This document shows, piece after piece, positions 1 through 8,304 of a DNA stretch of 64,000 nucleotides. Made by a program: the position numbers and the translations under genes. Location of the stretch: positions 2,418,001-2,482,000 of the forward strand of contig OZ245738.1 in the NCBI GenBank assembly GCA_965227265.1, read 5' to 3'. This DNA comes from UBA2336 sp965227265 (GTDB lineage Bacteria > Bacteroidota > Bacteroidia > Cytophagales > Cyclobacteriaceae). Within the stretch, counting starts at the first letter, position 1. Each line of letters opens with the position of its first letter. The notes under the pieces were generated by a model. That model saw only the letters and a list, made by a program, of their open reading frames with translations, made no database searches and was not told the origin of the DNA.

Positions 1-834
1 TGTCCGAATCTTGTAGCGGTTTCCATTCACTTTATATTTTATGTCTTCCCCATTCTTTGTTTCTACTACTTGCACCGGCAGAGATTCAAGGGGTTCAATG
101 TCGGTGTAAAAATCTCCATTGAAGCTCTCGAAGCTAAAGTTGGCCGCCAGACCTTTCTGGAAGTATGCATTGATGTCCCCATTGAGCGAATAGAATCTGC
201 AATCCTTTATGGGATTTTTAGAATACTCAATATCCACATCTCCATTAATGGTTGAAGCATCGGCTTCACGCATCAGGTTCTTGAGTTTAATACCGCCATT
301 GATGTTGTTGGCATGTACAATGCCTTTTACATTCTCTATGCTAATCTCGCCATCGTTAATCGTACTCACCATGACATGGATACCGGCCGGAACTTTTACT
401 ACAAAATCCATTGTATAGTCGAAATTTTCATCGCAGTTTTTCCCACAATCGTTCCAGCTGTAGCCCCAATTACGCATCCAGCGATTTCCATTTCTAAATT
501 TTCCCTCATTGTATTTAGAAAATTTGCTGCAGGTGCCTTCCACAAATAAAATGATGGAGTCAACTTCATTGATAACGCCTAACTTAATAGCGGCCTTGCC
601 TTCTTCCAGCCGTGTTTGGGTTTTCCCCTTAATCATCTTTGTAACTTCTACCAGGATTTCTGTTCCTTCATAACCAATAACTTTCACGTCTCCGTTAATA
701 TTGGCAATCATGAGTGCGTTATCCGGTGAAGCCTTTTCAAACTTAAACTCCCGCGTAATCTTTTCCGTGTGAGTTTGTGCGAGCACTGATGTAGTGGCTA
801 CGCCCATCCAAATAATCCAAAATATCTTTTTCAT
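1..834 (-). CDS. DUF4097-like secreted beta-repeat protein (C-terminus cut off)
   Basis: The frame is open from an ATG at 832-834 to the window edge, so the 3' end is missing (278 codons seen). The protein starts with a Sec signal peptide (MKKIFWIIW, hydrophobic run, cleavage near LAQ). Short repeated strands follow, with recurring phrases such as NINGDVKV, TINDGEISIENV, NINGGIKL, TINGDVDIEY and SLNGDINAYF. This parallel beta repeat is typical of DUF4097/GIN-type 'putative adhesin' proteins. Its role is unknown; such proteins often follow an ECF sigma/anti-sigma pair, as here (16 bp after the anti-sigma gene), so it is probably an envelope protein in the same operon. Confidence 0.75.
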   Translation of the reverse strand, partial: MKKIFWIIWMGVATTSVLAQTHTEKITREFKFEKASPDNALMIANINGDVKVIGYEGTEILVEVTKMIKGKTQTRLEEGKAAIKLGVINEVDSIILFVEGTCSKFSKYNEGKFRNGNRWMRNWGYSWNDCGKNCDENFDYTMDFVVKVPAGIHVMVSTINDGEISIENVKGIVHANNINGGIKLKNLMREADASTINGDVDIEYSKNPIKDCRFYSLNGDINAYFQKGLAANFSFESFNGDFYTDIEPLESLPVQVVETKNGEDIKYKVNGNRYKIRT

Positions 835-850
835 ATAGGTCACGATTTTT

Positions 851-1633
851 CTAGGTCATTGTTTTGATGCTTTCCTCAATCCGCTTTTTCACTTCCTTAG
901 GAGTTCTCTCACTTTTTAAAATTTTCTGAAGCTCTTTCACAGAAGATTTCTCCTGAAGCTCAACCATCAACTCGGCCAGCGCCATTTGCACAAGCGGTGA
1001 GTCCTGTTTTGCGATGGAGCGAACAAGCTCTGCCCTGATCTTACTGTCGCGCACGAAAGGCTTTAGTGCTTCAAGCGCTTCAAGTCGCACGTTTAAGTTC
1101 TCGTCATTATTCAGTGTTTGTAACAAAGCATTGGTAACTTTATCACTAACACTGCTCATTTCATTCGTAAGGCTTACGGCCTTCAGGCGTTCCGTGGCCG
1201 ATTCTTTTTGCAGTAATGATAGCATCATCATTTCCTTCATTTCCAAAACTTCACCTTTAAGTTCGGCTACTTCTTTATTGCTGGAAGGTGATGGGAATAA
1301 TAAGTATCCGCCTAAAAATCCAAGGATAAGCGTTACTGAAGCAAGTGCAAGCTTTGGCGCTAATTCTGGCCAGGAAAAAAATTTGGTCCAGGAGAATCCT
1401 TTGCTCTTTGCTTTCACCGTTTTCAACATCTGGTAGAAGTTATCGTCCAGATCGCTTGAAGGCACCGGGGCTTCCAACTTCATAACTTCCTCTTCTATCA
1501 GGCTTAACTCATGCAATTGACTTAGCTCAATCCGGCCGTCTTCAATAAGTTGTTCGATCAACTTAATCTCAACATCATTCGCCTGACCTTTGTTGTACTT
1601 TAAAATAAGTTCATCCATTCTCTCCTGTTCCAT
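851..1633 (-). CDS. Membrane anti-sigma factor with C-terminal HEAT-like repeats
   Basis: This 260-residue protein has an acidic helical N-terminal domain (about 1-80), one transmembrane helix (about 90-113, ending FLGGYLLF) and an alpha-helical tail with HEAT-like repeats (NVRLEALEALKPFV, SPLVQMALAELMVEL). The layout fits an anti-sigma factor: cytoplasmic sigma-binding domain, membrane anchor and sensory domain. The zinc-binding HxxxCxxC motif of zf-HC2 anti-sigmas is not visible, so the call rests on topology and on position directly after the sigma gene (sigma stop and this ATG are separated by one base). It probably holds the sigma factor inactive until an envelope signal arrives. Confidence 0.7.
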   Translation of the reverse strand: MEQERMDELILKYNKGQANDVEIKLIEQLIEDGRIELSQLHELSLIEEEVMKLEAPVPSSDLDDNFYQMLKTVKAKSKGFSWTKFFSWPELAPKLALASVTLILGFLGGYLLFPSPSSNKEVAELKGEVLEMKEMMMLSLLQKESATERLKAVSLTNEMSSVSDKVTNALLQTLNNDENLNVRLEALEALKPFVRDSKIRAELVRSIAKQDSPLVQMALAELMVELQEKSSVKELQKILKSERTPKEVKKRIEESIKTMT

Positions 1634-1634
1634 A

Positions 1635-2210
1635 TCACATGTGTTTTTCCAATTGTTGATAAACTGTTTTTAACTCCTGCAATGCTCTGAAAACTTTCAC
1701 TTTCACTGCACCTTCTGTACATCCCAGGATTTCTCCAATTTCTTTGTATTTTTTTTCCTGATACTTACTCAATAATATAATCTCACGTTTATCAGCCGGA
1801 AGCCGATCAAGTGCCATAGAAAGCATTTTGGTTTCTTCATCCTGCTGCAGCTGAACGGAATACGCATCTTCATGACCAAGCTTGTTTTCCCACGACTCTA
1901 CGGATTCCGCTTTGCCAAGTTTATTTTTCCGGTAGTGATCATGATTCACATTTCGCGCAATGTGAAACATCCACGTTTTAAAGTCGCCTTCTCCGCGAAA
2001 AAGGTAGCGGTACTTCAAAATCCGGAAGAAAACATTTTGTACAAGGTCTTCACTCAGCTCAGCATCCTTATTCATGTTATAGAAGAAACCAAACAACGGT
2101 TTTTTATAACGCTCGAAAAGCAGGCCAAGCTTGTCAAGGTTGCCGTCTTTCACCTTGAGCATCAAGGTGTTGTCGCTGAGTGTTTCCAAGTACTGTACAG
2201 GTGTTTTCAT
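1635..2210 (-). CDS. ECF-family RNA polymerase sigma factor
   Basis: The 191-residue protein has the two-domain layout of group 4 sigma factors. Region 2 is at about 25-95 (LFERYKKPLFGFFYNM, EDLVQNVFFRILKYR, FKTWMFHIARNV). Region 4 is at about 125-185 (LDRLPADKREIILLSKYQEKKYKEIGEIL followed by an HTH ending GAVKVKVFRAL). It would recruit RNA polymerase to a dedicated promoter set. It is the first gene of an operon with the anti-sigma and the DUF4097-like protein, so it probably autoregulates. The start is the ATG at 2208-2210. Confidence 0.93.
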   Translation of the reverse strand: MKTPVQYLETLSDNTLMLKVKDGNLDKLGLLFERYKKPLFGFFYNMNKDAELSEDLVQNVFFRILKYRYLFRGEGDFKTWMFHIARNVNHDHYRKNKLGKAESVESWENKLGHEDAYSVQLQQDEETKMLSMALDRLPADKREIILLSKYQEKKYKEIGEILGCTEGAVKVKVFRALQELKTVYQQLEKHM

Positions 2211-2302
2211 GCAGGTTAACCTCTGCTTTTGCGGTTGGTTACAGACCTTTCGAAAATTACTTTAAATCAGCCACTTGGGCATGAAGCGAGCAGAATGGAT
2301 TT

Positions 2303-2959
2303 TTAAATGGATTTCAGAGGCGGCAAGTCGATAATTCCTTGTTGATAAGCATATTTCACCAATCCAACGTTTCCGCGCGCGTTAACTTTAGACAGAACGT
2401 TTGCACGATGATTAAAGAAAGTCTTTTCACTTATCTGTAGTCGCTTGCTTATTTCCAAGGGTGTCAGTTCCTGGCAGATCAACAGAAGTATTTCCAGTTC
2501 ACGGGCACTTAATTGAGTAGATCCAACATTGCGATGTCTTTTTATTTTATTTTGAAGGACCTGGTTAATAATATCATTGCGATAAAAATCGCGATCAGCG
2601 ATAGAGTAAAGAGCCTTCTCCACTTCTTCAGGCTCAGCATTTTTATTGAGAAAGCCGTGAACACCTAACTCCATCAGGTTTAGAATAAAAACCTCTTCGG
2701 TATGCATCGTCAGGATCAGAATTTTTACATCCGAATGATTTTCCACAAGATGCTTTGCGCAATCAAAACCATTCAACACTGGCATTTCAAGATCGAGAAT
2801 TACAATGGCTGGAGCTTCAGCCTGAACAAGCGTTATGAGCTCCTTTCCGTTTGCTGCTTCTTTTACATCTCCTATTCGTTCAAAGGTGTTCAGCAAACGA
2901 ATCATTCCTTTTCTTACAAACGTGTGATCATCGGCTATGTAGATTTTTAGTTTGGTCAT
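2303..2959 (-). CDS. NarL/FixJ-type response regulator
   Basis: The 218-residue regulator has an N-terminal receiver domain (acidic pair D10-D11, phospho-acceptor D56 in VILDLEMP) and a C-terminal LuxR-type HTH (about 147-210, LSARELEILLLI ... EISKRLQISEKTFFNH). Its ATG overlaps the stop of the upstream kinase gene by four bases (ATGA), so the two are a cognate, translationally coupled pair. NarL-family proteins bind short heptamer inverted repeats; the recurrent palindrome in this window contains such a heptamer, but a link to this regulator is only speculation. Confidence 0.92.
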   Translation of the reverse strand: MTKLKIYIADDHTFVRKGMIRLLNTFERIGDVKEAANGKELITLVQAEAPAIVILDLEMPVLNGFDCAKHLVENHSDVKILILTMHTEEVFILNLMELGVHGFLNKNAEPEEVEKALYSIADRDFYRNDIINQVLQNKIKRHRNVGSTQLSARELEILLLICQELTPLEISKRLQISEKTFFNHRANVLSKVNARGNVGLVKYAYQQGIIDLPPLKSI

Positions 2960-3747
2960 GCTTCTAGGGGTACGGTCAATTCAATGGCTGCTCCTTTCGG
3001 AGTATTTTCTTTTACTAAAAGTTTAGCACCAATTTTATTGGAGCGGTTGGTAATGTTCCACCAGCCCACTCCGCTGCGAACCTTTTCATCCAGCACAAAT
3101 CCTATTCCGTCATCCGAAACTTCAAACTTCAATGACTGAGGGCTCCACTGAAGCTTTACTTTTATTGTTGTTGCTTTTGCATGTTTTACTGCATTGTTTA
3201 CAAGTTCCTGAACAATTCTATAGACCATGAGTGCACGATCATTTCTCCAGAAAACACTTCTTCCTAATTCTTCGTAAATCACTTTTTGTCCCTTACCATC
3301 AAGACGAGTACAAAATTCCTTTATGGAAGACGCAAGGCCTGTATGATTGAAAGCTTCCGGGGTTAATTCCCAGGAAATTCGTCTCACGGAATCAACAGAC
3401 TGATCTAACATCCTCATGGTTTCGGAATATGAATCTTTCAGTTCACCAGCAAAATCAACAGATCTTCCGAGGTATGCGATATTAAGCTTTACAGCCCAGA
3501 GCAACGATCCAATAGAATCGTGAAGGTCTGCTGCGATTCTCTTTCGTTCAATTTCAGTTGAATCTATTTGGAGTTGGATCATCTTGTTCTGAAATTCAAG
3601 ATCCATTAATCTCCTTTTCTCTTGCTCTTGTAACATCCTTTTTTGATACAATGCAATGAATGCAGCAAAACCCCCGATCAAGGTTAGCATACCCAATGTG
3701 CCAACTACGGCTACACTGATGATCTGACTGCTTTGTAATTCTGCCAT
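2956..3747 (-). CDS. Membrane-anchored HisKA_3 sensor histidine kinase
   Basis: One N-terminal transmembrane helix (about residues 9-34) is followed by a coiled-coil linker and a HisKA_3 dimerisation motif with the phospho-accepting histidine (H76 in AADLHDSIGSLLWAVK). A HATPase_c domain follows (N box ELVNNAVKHA, G1 box SDDGIGF). The DesK/NarX-type layout without an extracellular sensor fits many Bacteroidota kinases paired with LuxR regulators. I chose the internal ATG at 3747; a longer frame runs to 3804, but its extra 19 residues lie inside the upstream gene. It overlaps that membrane protein by 37 bp, which suggests joint expression. Confidence 0.88.
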   Translation of the reverse strand: MAELQSSQIISVAVVGTLGMLTLIGGFAAFIALYQKRMLQEQEKRRLMDLEFQNKMIQLQIDSTEIERKRIAADLHDSIGSLLWAVKLNIAYLGRSVDFAGELKDSYSETMRMLDQSVDSVRRISWELTPEAFNHTGLASSIKEFCTRLDGKGQKVIYEELGRSVFWRNDRALMVYRIVQELVNNAVKHAKATTIKVKLQWSPQSLKFEVSDDGIGFVLDEKVRSGVGWWNITNRSNKIGAKLLVKENTPKGAAIELTVPLEA

Positions 3748-4343
3748 AGTCCGACCCCAAAGAAAATAAATTGGGATATATTTAATAAAAGGGTAATTAT
3801 CCAAACACTTTGATGATCTGCTGGCGATTTAATCAAATATTTGCTGGCCAGAAAAACAAACAGAGTACCTGAACAATACAACAGTACGCCAAATGCGATC
3901 CAAAGCATGGGCAATTTATAAATATGTATTTCCGGCAACTCACTTAGAAGCTTATATAAATATCGAATTGTTATCGCAATTAAAATTAAGCTCGAGATTC
4001 CGTTTGAATTAGTATTGAATTCAAAAGGATTTTCAATCCATATAAAATTGATAACAAAAAATACAAGAAAGCATGCAAAAACTATCTTGAAGGAAAGCTT
4101 CTCCTCAAAAAACATACTGAAGACATACATGAACAACGCGAGTTGAACAGGGCATAGCAAATTGATTAACGGATAATTATTAATACTGTACCGTCCTAAA
4201 ATAAGACAAACAACATCAATCAAAAAAGACGTTATACCAATCCATACAATTAATTTTAATTCCAGTACCAATTTTCTCCACTGGATCAATCCCAGAACAA
4301 TGGGTATTAATGCAGACAGAATTGATATATACGCAATAAACAT
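3711..4343 (-). CDS. Multi-pass integral membrane protein of unknown function
   Basis: The 210-residue protein is almost wholly hydrophobic, with about six or seven predicted transmembrane segments (for example 2-18, 31-50, 65-82, 86-102, 115-130 and 180-200). No catalytic motif is visible. It directly precedes and overlaps the histidine kinase at 2956-3747, which has only one membrane helix and no sensor domain. It could therefore be a sensory partner for the kinase; this is inference from position alone. Confidence 0.65.
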   Translation of the reverse strand: MFIAYISILSALIPIVLGLIQWRKLVLELKLIVWIGITSFLIDVVCLILGRYSINNYPLINLLCPVQLALFMYVFSMFFEEKLSFKIVFACFLVFFVINFIWIENPFEFNTNSNGISSLILIAITIRYLYKLLSELPEIHIYKLPMLWIAFGVLLYCSGTLFVFLASKYLIKSPADHQSVWIITLLLNISQFIFFGVGLWQNYKAVRSSV

Positions 4344-4394
4344 TTTCAGAATGTAGCCGTAAGCTATTGTTACAAAAAGCTTACGGCTTTCATT

Positions 4395-4742
4395 TTAAAG
4401 TGGATTTGACGGGCAATAAGTAGGGCAAGGAACTGACTTATCAACAATGATTGCTTCAGAAGCTGTAGCTGACTTTGCAGAACCTTCCGAGGGCAATATA
4501 TTATTTCCATCTGCGTCTGCACCAACAATCAATAGCTGTTTTTGTCCTTTATCATCAATTGCATAGTAGATCCTGATACCCACCACACGATCTGTTTCAT
4601 CAAGCACTCTGCGAATTAAGTCTCCTCCAAAATAGTGTGCTAATGTTTCACCGGGCTTAATCGTAGCCCTGTAGTTTGCGGTCCATTCTTTTGCCGTAGG
4701 CAATGGAATTGGTTCTCCTTCTGATCCATTAAAGGTTGCCAT
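4395..4742 (-). CDS. Small hypothetical protein (115 aa) behind a palindromic operator
   Basis: I do not recognise this family. The protein is soluble, lacks a signal peptide, has a central beta-rich segment (VVGIRIYYAIDDKGQKQLLIVG) and ends with two cysteines in a CPTYCPSNP tail. The tail resembles C-termini of small Cytophagales proteins that are often annotated only as hypothetical. One copy of the TAGGAGT-N-ACTCCTA palindrome lies 61 bp upstream of its ATG at 4803-4817, so it is probably a member of that regulon. Its codon use does not look foreign. Confidence 0.65.
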   Translation of the reverse strand: MATFNGSEGEPIPLPTAKEWTANYRATIKPGETLAHYFGGDLIRRVLDETDRVVGIRIYYAIDDKGQKQLLIVGADADGNNILPSEGSAKSATASEAIIVDKSVPCPTYCPSNPL

Positions 4743-4802
4743 AGATAATGATTTTTAGTTTACGTGAATATAAACTGGAATTCTCAATCTAATAACGGTT
4801 AG

Positions 4803-4817
4803 TAGGAGTAACTCCTA
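4803..4817. promoter_or_regulatory. Palindromic operator candidate, copy 1
   Basis: Perfect 7-1-7 inverted repeat TAGGAGTAACTCCTA, 61 bp upstream of the gene ending at 4395. Degenerate relatives lie nearby at about 4899-4912 (right half-site ACTCCTA intact) and about 4937-4952 (TTGGAGGTTACTCCGA). The same motif recurs at 26715, 43899, 50193, 51874 and 52920, so it is unlikely to be chance. Confidence 0.7.
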
Positions 4818-4943
4818 TCGAAATTCATGCGTATTTGCATGATTTCTTACATCAAAGAGTGATTATACTCTTATCCAGTTAGTTAGCATTAGATCAATGG
4901 AAGAAACTCCTATGCTTAAAAATAGAAAATCCTAAGTTGGAGG

Positions 4944-6068
4944 TTACTCCGACATCAATTTGTTAGGAATGGTTATGGTAATTGCAGTTCCCTGGCTAAG
5001 TTCGGATGTAATGGAAATTGTTCCGGACAGTTTTTCTACCATTTCTTTTACAATATAAAGACCAAGGCCTGCGCCCTGGCTGCGGTCTGTTGCGCGATAA
5101 AACATATTAAAAACATTATCAATGTAATCCGAATGGATTCCAATACCATTGTCGCGAACGCGGAGGACACAGTGGGCAGGAGTTATGGTTGCAGTTACCT
5201 GGATGAGCTTCTGCTCTTTACTTTCATCTCCATACTTTAACGCATTGGAAATCAAATTGAGCAAAATCACAGAGAGCCTGTAGACATCAGAGTATAACGC
5301 TGTATGATTTTGAACATTAACCTGCTTTAACGTTCCATGATACCCGGGCAAATACTGCATTTGGTTAAAGGCATTTTGAATCATCCTGTCCAAATCTACC
5401 TCTTCAATATTCAGTTCGCCTCTTGCATTGCGCGAATAATCCAGAATTTCCTTTATCGTATCATCAAGCTTTAGTACGCTTCGCTCAATCATTTCAAAAT
5501 AGGTAGTTAACATTTCAGGATCCTTAAATCCTTCCAACTTGGCTACATTAACCAATCCTAAAATAGACGACAAGGGAGATCGCAAATCGTGCGAAACGCT
5601 GTATACAAAGGAGTCAAGTTCTTTATTAATCTTGATCAACTGTTCGTTCTGCTGACGGAGAACTTCTTCCTGCGCCTGACGATTACTCTCATACCGATGC
5701 TGGCGCAACGAGTACCGGATAGCAAGCGGCAACCTGGAAAGGTTAGTTTTTAATACATAGTCGTCTGCTCCACGCTTCAAACAGTTTACAGCAAACTCTT
5801 CGGATACCGCTCCCGTTACAAGAATAAAGGGAACATCCAGTTTCTTGTTCTGACAAATTTTTAATGCTTCAAGCGAATTGAACTGAGGCAAGGAATGATC
5901 GGAGAGAATAACATCCGGATTAAATGAGTCGAGTGCATCTGTAAATTGTTCACGGGTATCCACACGAATCAGTGTAAACACGAACTTCTCTCTTTTAAGT
6001 GCGTGATCTACCAATACGGCATCCTCTTCAACGTCCTCTAGAATTAATATTCTAAGCTCCTTTTCCAT
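4944..6068 (-). CDS. Receiver-histidine kinase hybrid
   Basis: The 374-residue cytoplasmic protein has an N-terminal receiver domain (phospho-acceptor D57 in ILSDHSLP, K107 region), a coiled coil at about 120-150, a HisKA domain with H160 (YSVSHDLRSPLSSI) and a HATPase_c domain (N box NLISNALKYG, G1 DNGIGI, G2 GAGLGL). REC-HK proteins without a sensor usually take phosphate from another kinase. Downstream of the CHASE3 kinase and single-domain receiver at 6081-8206 in the same direction, it could complete a small phosphorelay. The spacing of 12 bp to the upstream gene supports an operon. Confidence 0.92.
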   Translation of the reverse strand: MEKELRILILEDVEEDAVLVDHALKREKFVFTLIRVDTREQFTDALDSFNPDVILSDHSLPQFNSLEALKICQNKKLDVPFILVTGAVSEEFAVNCLKRGADDYVLKTNLSRLPLAIRYSLRQHRYESNRQAQEEVLRQQNEQLIKINKELDSFVYSVSHDLRSPLSSILGLVNVAKLEGFKDPEMLTTYFEMIERSVLKLDDTIKEILDYSRNARGELNIEEVDLDRMIQNAFNQMQYLPGYHGTLKQVNVQNHTALYSDVYRLSVILLNLISNALKYGDESKEQKLIQVTATITPAHCVLRVRDNGIGIHSDYIDNVFNMFYRATDRSQGAGLGLYIVKEMVEKLSGTISITSELSQGTAITITIPNKLMSE

Positions 6069-6080
6069 GATCGCACATTA

Positions 6081-6497
6081 TCACTTGGGTGGCTGATTTA
6101 AGATCATCCAAAAAAAACCAAGTTGAGTTACAGCTTTAACAAATTGATCAAAATCTACTGGCTTAACGATGTATGCATTAACCCCTAAATTATAAGCCTC
6201 AATAATATCTTTATCCTCTTTAGAGGAAGTAAGCATAACAACAGGTATTATCTTCCTCTTTTCATCCGATTTCAGCTTTCGAAGAACTTCAATGCCATCA
6301 ACCCGTGGCATCTTAACATCCATCAGTATGAGTTTAGGCATCTCATTACTATCATCATAAAGATAGTCGAGCGCTTCCTGGCCATCTTCAAGGTGTACGA
6401 GATTATTAGCCAGATTGTTCTTTTTTAATGCACGAATCGCCAGTTCGGCATCATTAGGATTGTCTTCAACGAGTAGAATTTCAGCAGAATTTCCCAT
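6081..6497 (-). CDS. Single-domain response regulator (CheY/Rcp1-like)
   Basis: The 138-residue protein is a lone receiver domain with all key residues: acidic E11-D12, phospho-acceptor D60 (LILMDVKMP), a Thr/Ser pair in MLTSS, and K112 in the VKPVDF motif. It has no output domain. Rcp1-type receivers (with a VEDNPND start) typically pair with a kinase encoded next door. Here it lies between a CHASE3-PAS kinase (9 bp upstream) and a REC-kinase (12 bp downstream), so it probably shuttles phosphate between them. Confidence 0.92.
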   Translation of the reverse strand: MGNSAEILLVEDNPNDAELAIRALKKNNLANNLVHLEDGQEALDYLYDDSNEMPKLILMDVKMPRVDGIEVLRKLKSDEKRKIIPVVMLTSSKEDKDIIEAYNLGVNAYIVKPVDFDQFVKAVTQLGFFWMILNQPPK

Positions 6498-6505
6498 ATC
6501 CTCAA

Positions 6506-8206
6506 TTAATTAAGTGAAAAATAAAATTTGGCACCCTCATTTACTTTGCCTTCAGCCCAAACATCGCCTCCGTGGCGCTTGATAATTGTTTTAACCAACG
6601 CAAGACCAACGCCTGTACCTTCAAATTCATTCATTTTATGGAGGCGTTGAAATACCCCAAAAAGCTTGTCTCCATATTTCATGTCGAACCCGGCTCCGTT
6701 ATCGCTTATGTAATAGACCTTTTTACCATCGCGCTTTTCGAACCCGATTTCTATTTGAGAAATATCTTTCTTCGATGAATATTTCAATGCGTTTGAAATC
6801 AGGTTAATCCATACCTGGCGAATCATCGACAGGTCTCCTTTGGCTGACTCAATATCCAGTATTTTAATAGCAAGTTTCCGGTCTTTTAACTCCGCTGTTT
6901 GTTCACGCACAATATTTTCAACGGTTTCTTTCATATTAATGACTGTAAAACTGACATGCTTGCGGCCCAACCGGGAGAAGTCCAGTAAATCATCAATCAG
7001 TTGGCCCATCTTGGCGGTGTTCCGAATAATAACTTCCGTGATGCGCCTGGCTTCATCGTCCATTGTATCGTAATACTCTTCCTTAAGAATAGTAGCATAT
7101 CCTATAATGGATCGCAGTGGCGCCCTCAAATCATGTGAGACAGAGTAAGTAAATCCTTCCAACTCCTGGTTAAGATCAAGGACACGGGTCTGCGCTTTCT
7201 TACGTTCTGTATTATCCATTACGGTTGACCGGCTTTTGATATACTCGCCTTCTTCGGTTGTAATGGCAATTGAGTTTAAGATTATCGGAAAGGTTCCCCC
7301 ATCCTTTCTGATCAATTCAAACTCCAGGTCATTAACGGCACCGGTTTCCTTAAATTCACGGAAAGAGTTTTTAAAAACCTCCCGACTTTGTGCAGTCAGT
7401 AAATCTTTAAAATTGATTTTATTAATAATTTCCGCTCGGCTATAGCCCAGCCAGTTCAACTCGGTTTGATTGATATCCACAAAAGTTCCGGTTTGATCCA
7501 ATGAATGATACCCTACCGGAGCATTGTCATAGAGATCTTTTGTGTCCTGGGCAACACGTATCAACTCCGTTTCTGCTTCATTACGGGCTTTTAAGGTGGC
7601 GTTAATCGTATAGAACAAATAGAAAATAATAATACCCATTACGGCTACAAGTCCTACGAATGAATACTGGAACTGCTGTACACTTTGAGCTGTAATTGTA
7701 TTTCTTGTATTAAATAGAGCCATCTCCTCCTCCTGAATTTGCAGAATTGTTTTTCGGATTTTATCTGTATTTCGTTTTCCTTCTCCTGTTACCACAAGTA
7801 CCTGCGCTTCTTCAAAACTTCTTTTGCGAACGTCAATCACACGCTTGGTCCACTCGGTTTGTATGTTTACCATGATGCGCAAAGAATCAATTTTAATTTG
7901 TTGACGAATGTTTTCAGCAGTCAATGAATCAAGCGTATCTAAATAACCGGTTATAGATTCTGATGATTCATGAAATGGTTCCAGAAAACTTTCGTTACCT
8001 GTAATCACAAATCCACGTTGGCCGGTTTCCATATCAATCATGGCCTTTACAACGCGCTCGGCATTATTAATTACACGGGTTGCGTGCGATTCAAGACCTG
8101 CCTGATCCATCAATCGTTGTGTGCTCAGGTATGAGAAAACTCCGAGAATAATCAGTACCAGCATGGATATGCTAAAACCGATTAAAACGCGTAGCGCTAA
8201 AAGCAT
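6506..8206 (-). CDS. CHASE3-PAS sensor histidine kinase
   Basis: The order of domains in this 566-residue protein is: transmembrane helix 1 (about 7-28), a periplasmic CHASE3 domain (about 35-175, with the characteristic ETGQRGFVITG), transmembrane helix 2 (about 181-201), a PAS domain (about 220-340, NAPVGYHSLDQTGTFVDIN and NWLGYSRAE), a HisKA domain with H358 (YSVSHDLRAPLRSI) and a HATPase_c domain (N box 468-476, G1 DNGAGF 502-507, G2 GTGVGL 530-535). It senses an unknown periplasmic or internal cue and heads the three-gene kinase/receiver/kinase operon. Confidence 0.93.
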   Translation of the reverse strand: MLLALRVLIGFSISMLVLIILGVFSYLSTQRLMDQAGLESHATRVINNAERVVKAMIDMETGQRGFVITGNESFLEPFHESSESITGYLDTLDSLTAENIRQQIKIDSLRIMVNIQTEWTKRVIDVRKRSFEEAQVLVVTGEGKRNTDKIRKTILQIQEEEMALFNTRNTITAQSVQQFQYSFVGLVAVMGIIIFYLFYTINATLKARNEAETELIRVAQDTKDLYDNAPVGYHSLDQTGTFVDINQTELNWLGYSRAEIINKINFKDLLTAQSREVFKNSFREFKETGAVNDLEFELIRKDGGTFPIILNSIAITTEEGEYIKSRSTVMDNTERKKAQTRVLDLNQELEGFTYSVSHDLRAPLRSIIGYATILKEEYYDTMDDEARRITEVIIRNTAKMGQLIDDLLDFSRLGRKHVSFTVINMKETVENIVREQTAELKDRKLAIKILDIESAKGDLSMIRQVWINLISNALKYSSKKDISQIEIGFEKRDGKKVYYISDNGAGFDMKYGDKLFGVFQRLHKMNEFEGTGVGLALVKTIIKRHGGDVWAEGKVNEGAKFYFSLN

Positions 8207-8304
8207 AACTAAGTAATACTAAACTTATAATTACATATCATCGGGTACTGACGATGCTTGACTAACACCGGCAAAGGCTTAATTTTAGTTCAAACTCGCC
8301 TGCC